Shown: positions 61,615 to 64,000 of the stretch, in pieces
Layout: each line of letters opens with the position of its first letter
How positions within the stretch are numbered: the stretch's first letter is position 1
DNA from: Streptomyces sp. NBC_01231
GTDB lineage: Bacteria; Actinomycetota; Actinomycetes; Streptomycetales; Streptomycetaceae
DNA: 64,000 nt
Assembly (NCBI GenBank): GCA_035999765.1
Contig: CP108521.1
Location: 2,542,001-2,606,000 of the forward strand
Reading direction: 5' to 3'
The notes under the pieces: model-generated
The model's database searches: none
What the model was told of the DNA's origin: nothing
Seen by the model: the letters and a program-made list of their open reading frames with translations, nothing else
Program-made: the position numbers and the translations under genes

Positions 61615-64000
61615 GTGATCCGTTACGACGCCTTGGACGCCCTCCCCGTACGCGGGGCCCTGCCCGGTCTGAACGACGCCCTTGAGGGGCACGGCACCGC
61701 CGTGCTCGTCGCGCCGCCCGGTACCGGCAAGACGACGCTGGTGCCGCTGGCCCTGGCGGGGCTGCTGGGCGAGGGGTCCGCGCGGCGGGTGGTCGTGGCC
61801 GAGCCCCGCCGGATCGCAGCCCGGGCGGCGGCGCGACGGATGGCGTGGCTGCTGGGCGAGAAGGTCGGCGACAGCGTCGGGTTCACCGTGCGCGGGGAGC
61901 GGGTCGTCGGGCGCCGCACGCGCGTGGAGGTCGTCACGACGGGGGTGCTGCTGCAGCGGGTGCAGCGGGACCCGGAGCTGGCCGGTGTCGACGTGGTGGT
62001 GCTGGACGAGTGCCATGAGCGGCATCTGGACGCGGACACGGCGGCGGCGTTCCTGTGGGACGTGCGCGAGACGCTGCGGCCGGAGCTGCGGCTGGTGGCC
62101 GCGTCCGCGACGACCGACGCGGACGGGTGGGCGCGGCTGCTCGGCGGGGCGCCGGTGGTCGAGGCCGCCGGTGTCTCGTATCCGGTGGAGGTGGTGTGGG
62201 CCGCGCCGGTGCGTCCGGTGCGGCCGCCGCACGGCATGCGGGTCGATCCGGCGCTGCTGACGCATGTGGCGTCGGTGGTGCGGCGGGCGCTGGCCGAGCG
62301 GGAGGGGGACGTGCTGTGTTTCCTTCCCGGGGTGGGCGAGATCGCGCGGGTCGCCGGGCAGTTGGGTGGTCTCGGTGCGGTGGACGTGCTCCAGGTGCAC
62401 GGGCGGGCTCCGGCGGCCGTGCAGGACGCGGTGCTGGCTCCCGCTCCGCGGCGTCGGGTGGTCCTCGCGACCTCGGTGGCCGAGTCCTCGCTGACGGTTC
62501 CCGGGGTGCGGGTGGTCGTCGACTCGGGGTTGGCGCGGGAGCCGCGGGTCGATCACGCGCGCGGGCTTAGCTCGTTGACGACGGTGCGGGCGTCGCAGGC
62601 GGCGGGGCGGCAGCGGGCGGGGCGGGCCGGGCGTGAGGCGCCGGGGGCGGTGTACCGGTGCTGGGCCGAGGCGGAGGACGGGCGGTTGCCGCGCTTCCCT
62701 TCCCCGGAGATCAAGGTGGCCGATCTGACGGCGTTCGCCCTCCAGTCGGCGTGCTGGGGGGACCCGGACGCTTCCGGGCTGGCGCTGCTGGATCCGCCTC
62801 CGGGCGGGGCGATGACGGCGGCGCGGCGCGTGTTGACGGCGATCGGAGCGGTCGACTCCGCCGGGCGGGCCACGGATCGGGGCCTTCGGCTTGCACGGCT
62901 GGGGCTGCATCCCCGGTTGGGGCGCGCGTTGCTGGACTCGGCCGAGGTGGTGGGGGCGGAACGGGCGTCCGAGGTGGTCGCGTTGCTGAGCGAGGAGCCG
63001 CCTCGCGAGTACGGGGACGACCTGGCGGCCGCCGTGCGGTCCGCGCGGCGTGGAGGCGACGCCTACGGGGGGCGGTGGCGTGCGGAGGTCCGACGGCTGC
63101 GTGCTCTCGCTTCTGAAGCCACGAAGGCCACGGGGGCTACGAAACCCAAGGAAACCGAAGAAGCCGAAGAAGCCGAAGAAGCCGCAGACGCTCCGGAAAC
63201 GACGCACGCCACGGAAGCCACAGGATCTCAGGCAACTACGAGCGCCACGAAGTTCGCCCCGCCCCACCGGGTTCGTCTTCCGGTGGATCCACCGGTGAAC
63301 GCCGGGGAGGACGGTCTTGTCGGGTTCGTCGCCGCGCTGGCGTTCCCGGAGCGGGTCGCCAAGGCCGACGGCGCTTCCTACCTCATGGTCTCCGGCACCC
63401 GCGCCGAGGCCGGTGAGGGCACCGCCCTGCGCGGCGCCCCCTGGATCGCCGTAGCGGTCGCCGACCGGCCCGTCGGCAAGGGGCACGCGCGCGTGCGGCT
63501 CGGGGCCGCCGTGGACGAGGGCGTGGCCCGGCTGGCGGCGGGCTCACTGGCCGACGTGCGGGACGAGGTGCACTGGGCCGACGGGGATGTCGTCGCGCGA
63601 CGGGTGGAGCGGCTGGGGGCCGTCGAGCTGACGGTGCGTCCGCTGCGCAACGCCGACGCCGGACTCGTACGGAAGGCGCTTGTTGAGGGGCTGCGGCTCG
63701 AAGGGCTCGGCCTGTTGCGGTGGTCGGCCGAGGCGGTCGCCCTGCGGCAGCGGCTGGCCTTTCTGCGGCTGCGCCTCGGGGAGCCGTGGCCCGACATGTC
63801 CGACGAGGCGCTGCACGCGCGCGTGGACGAGTGGCTGGAGCCCGAACTGGGCCGGGCCCGGCGGCGCGCCGACCTCGCGCGGATCGACGCCGGTGCGGGG
63901 CTCGCGCGGCTGCTCCCCTGGTCCTCCGGGGACGCCGCGCGGATCGACGAACTCGCACCCGAGCGGATCGCCGTACCGAGCGGGTCCAGGATCCGGGTCG
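61615..64000 (+). CDS. hrpB: HrpB-type ATP-dependent helicase (3' end beyond window)
   Basis: The first 795 residues of a DEAH-like RNA helicase; it continues off the edge. Walker A is VAPPGTGKTT (residues 32-41), motif II is DECHERH (about residue 131), motif III SATTD, motif VI QAAGRQRAGRAGREAPGAVYRCW. The winged-helix and ratchet region follows (FALQSACWGDPDASGLALLDPPP). An unusual acidic/Thr insert lies at about residues 499-543 (KPKETEEAEEAEEAADAPE), encoded by GAAGCC-type repeats. The C-terminal HrpB domain begins FVAALAFPERVAKADGASYLM. GTG 61615 is the likely start, close to the beginning of the fold (VIRYDALDALPVRGALPGL); no strong ribosome site is visible. Confidence 0.93.
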   Translation, partial: MIRYDALDALPVRGALPGLNDALEGHGTAVLVAPPGTGKTTLVPLALAGLLGEGSARRVVVAEPRRIAARAAARRMAWLLGEKVGDSVGFTVRGERVVGRRTRVEVVTTGVLLQRVQRDPELAGVDVVVLDECHERHLDADTAAAFLWDVRETLRPELRLVAASATTDADGWARLLGGAPVVEAAGVSYPVEVVWAAPVRPVRPPHGMRVDPALLTHVASVVRRALAEREGDVLCFLPGVGEIARVAGQLGGLGAVDVLQVHGRAPAAVQDAVLAPAPRRRVVLATSVAESSLTVPGVRVVVDSGLAREPRVDHARGLSSLTTVRASQAAGRQRAGRAGREAPGAVYRCWAEAEDGRLPRFPSPEIKVADLTAFALQSACWGDPDASGLALLDPPPGGAMTAARRVLTAIGAVDSAGRATDRGLRLARLGLHPRLGRALLDSAEVVGAERASEVVALLSEEPPREYGDDLAAAVRSARRGGDAYGGRWRAEVRRLRALASEATKATGATKPKETEEAEEAEEAADAPETTHATEATGSQATTSATKFAPPHRVRLPVDPPVNAGEDGLVGFVAALAFPERVAKADGASYLMVSGTRAEAGEGTALRGAPWIAVAVADRPVGKGHARVRLGAAVDEGVARLAAGSLADVRDEVHWADGDVVARRVERLGAVELTVRPLRNADAGLVRKALVEGLRLEGLGLLRWSAEAVALRQRLAFLRLRLGEPWPDMSDEALHARVDEWLEPELGRARRRADLARIDAGAGLARLLPWSSGDAARIDELAPERIAVPSGSRIRV

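Overview
The window is high-GC actinobacterial chromosome, almost certainly Streptomyces. Evidence: strong G/C third-position bias, many GTG starts and GTGA start/stop overlaps, an XRE/DUF397/HATPase regulatory set typical of streptomycetes, a four-domain ribosomal protein S1, Lys/Ala tails on UvrA, and a gene order (uvrA ... uvrB, MHYT protein, glpQ, ogt ... coaE, PAC2 protein, rpsA) that I know from Streptomyces chromosomes. No prophage, insertion sequence, CRISPR array, plasmid genes or large biosynthetic cluster is visible. The ends are arbitrary: hrpB runs off the right edge.

Layout. 1-3.1 kb: an XRE-like gene, then a LacI-type regulator coupled to a PfkB sugar kinase behind a perfect 38-bp palindrome. 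3.2-7.8 kb: uvrA (minus), a DinB/mycothiol-type protein and a metallo-beta-lactamase-fold hydrolase. 8.2-12.7 kb: a three-gene amino-acid ABC importer, aroQ, and a divergent MHS-type transporter. 12.9-16.9 kb: terC behind a manganese-type riboswitch, a TerD-fusion protein and a TerD protein. 17-22 kb: uvrB, MHYT protein, glpQ-type phosphodiesterase, ogt. 22-30 kb: VOC protein, pseudouridine glycosidase with sugar kinase, methyltransferase, CorA, CBS protein, a broken PPOX gene, DUF2293 and DUF1772 proteins. 30-37.6 kb: lone gltD, AhpD-like protein with MocR regulator, methyltransferase, XRE/DUF397/ATPase set. 37.9-44.8 kb: ABC exporter, amidohydrolase, EEP hydrolase, FUSC protein. 45-47 kb: a Y RNA locus. 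47-51.8 kb: RidA, an Asp/Glu racemase-family protein with an NCS1 permease and a divergent GntR regulator, and a prolyl aminopeptidase. 51.9-64 kb: Fe-S uracil-DNA glycosylase, S4 protein, DoxX, methyltransferases, coaE, PAC2, rpsA, hrpB.

Three signals stand out. First, on the minus strand at 45,136-45,243 lies a complete tRNA-like fold in circularly permuted order: T arm, closed acceptor-like stem, D arm, and an anticodon-like stem opening into a 9-bp terminal helix that carries GACTGACC. This is the architecture of a YrlA-type bacterial Y RNA. It follows a nucleotidyltransferase gene and a DUF7873 gene on the same strand, and no Ro60/TROVE gene is in the window. Second, five genes (uvrA, uvrB, ogt, a terD gene and, unexpectedly, coaE) carry copies of the LexA-independent DNA-damage promoter tTGTCRgtg-N8-TAnnnT; at uvrB, ogt and coaE the -10 ends exactly 7 nt before the start codon, predicting leaderless mRNAs. 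Third, terC has a promoter, a yybP-ykoY-like manganese aptamer and a stem able to hide its Shine-Dalgarno sequence.

Functionally the window mixes housekeeping (rpsA, coaE, aroQ), a DNA-damage group (uvrA, uvrB, ogt, Fe-S UDG), metal and stress functions (terC, terD, corA), and small catabolic or transport units each paired with its own regulator. All functions come from reading motifs in the translated sequence; no database or structure search was run.
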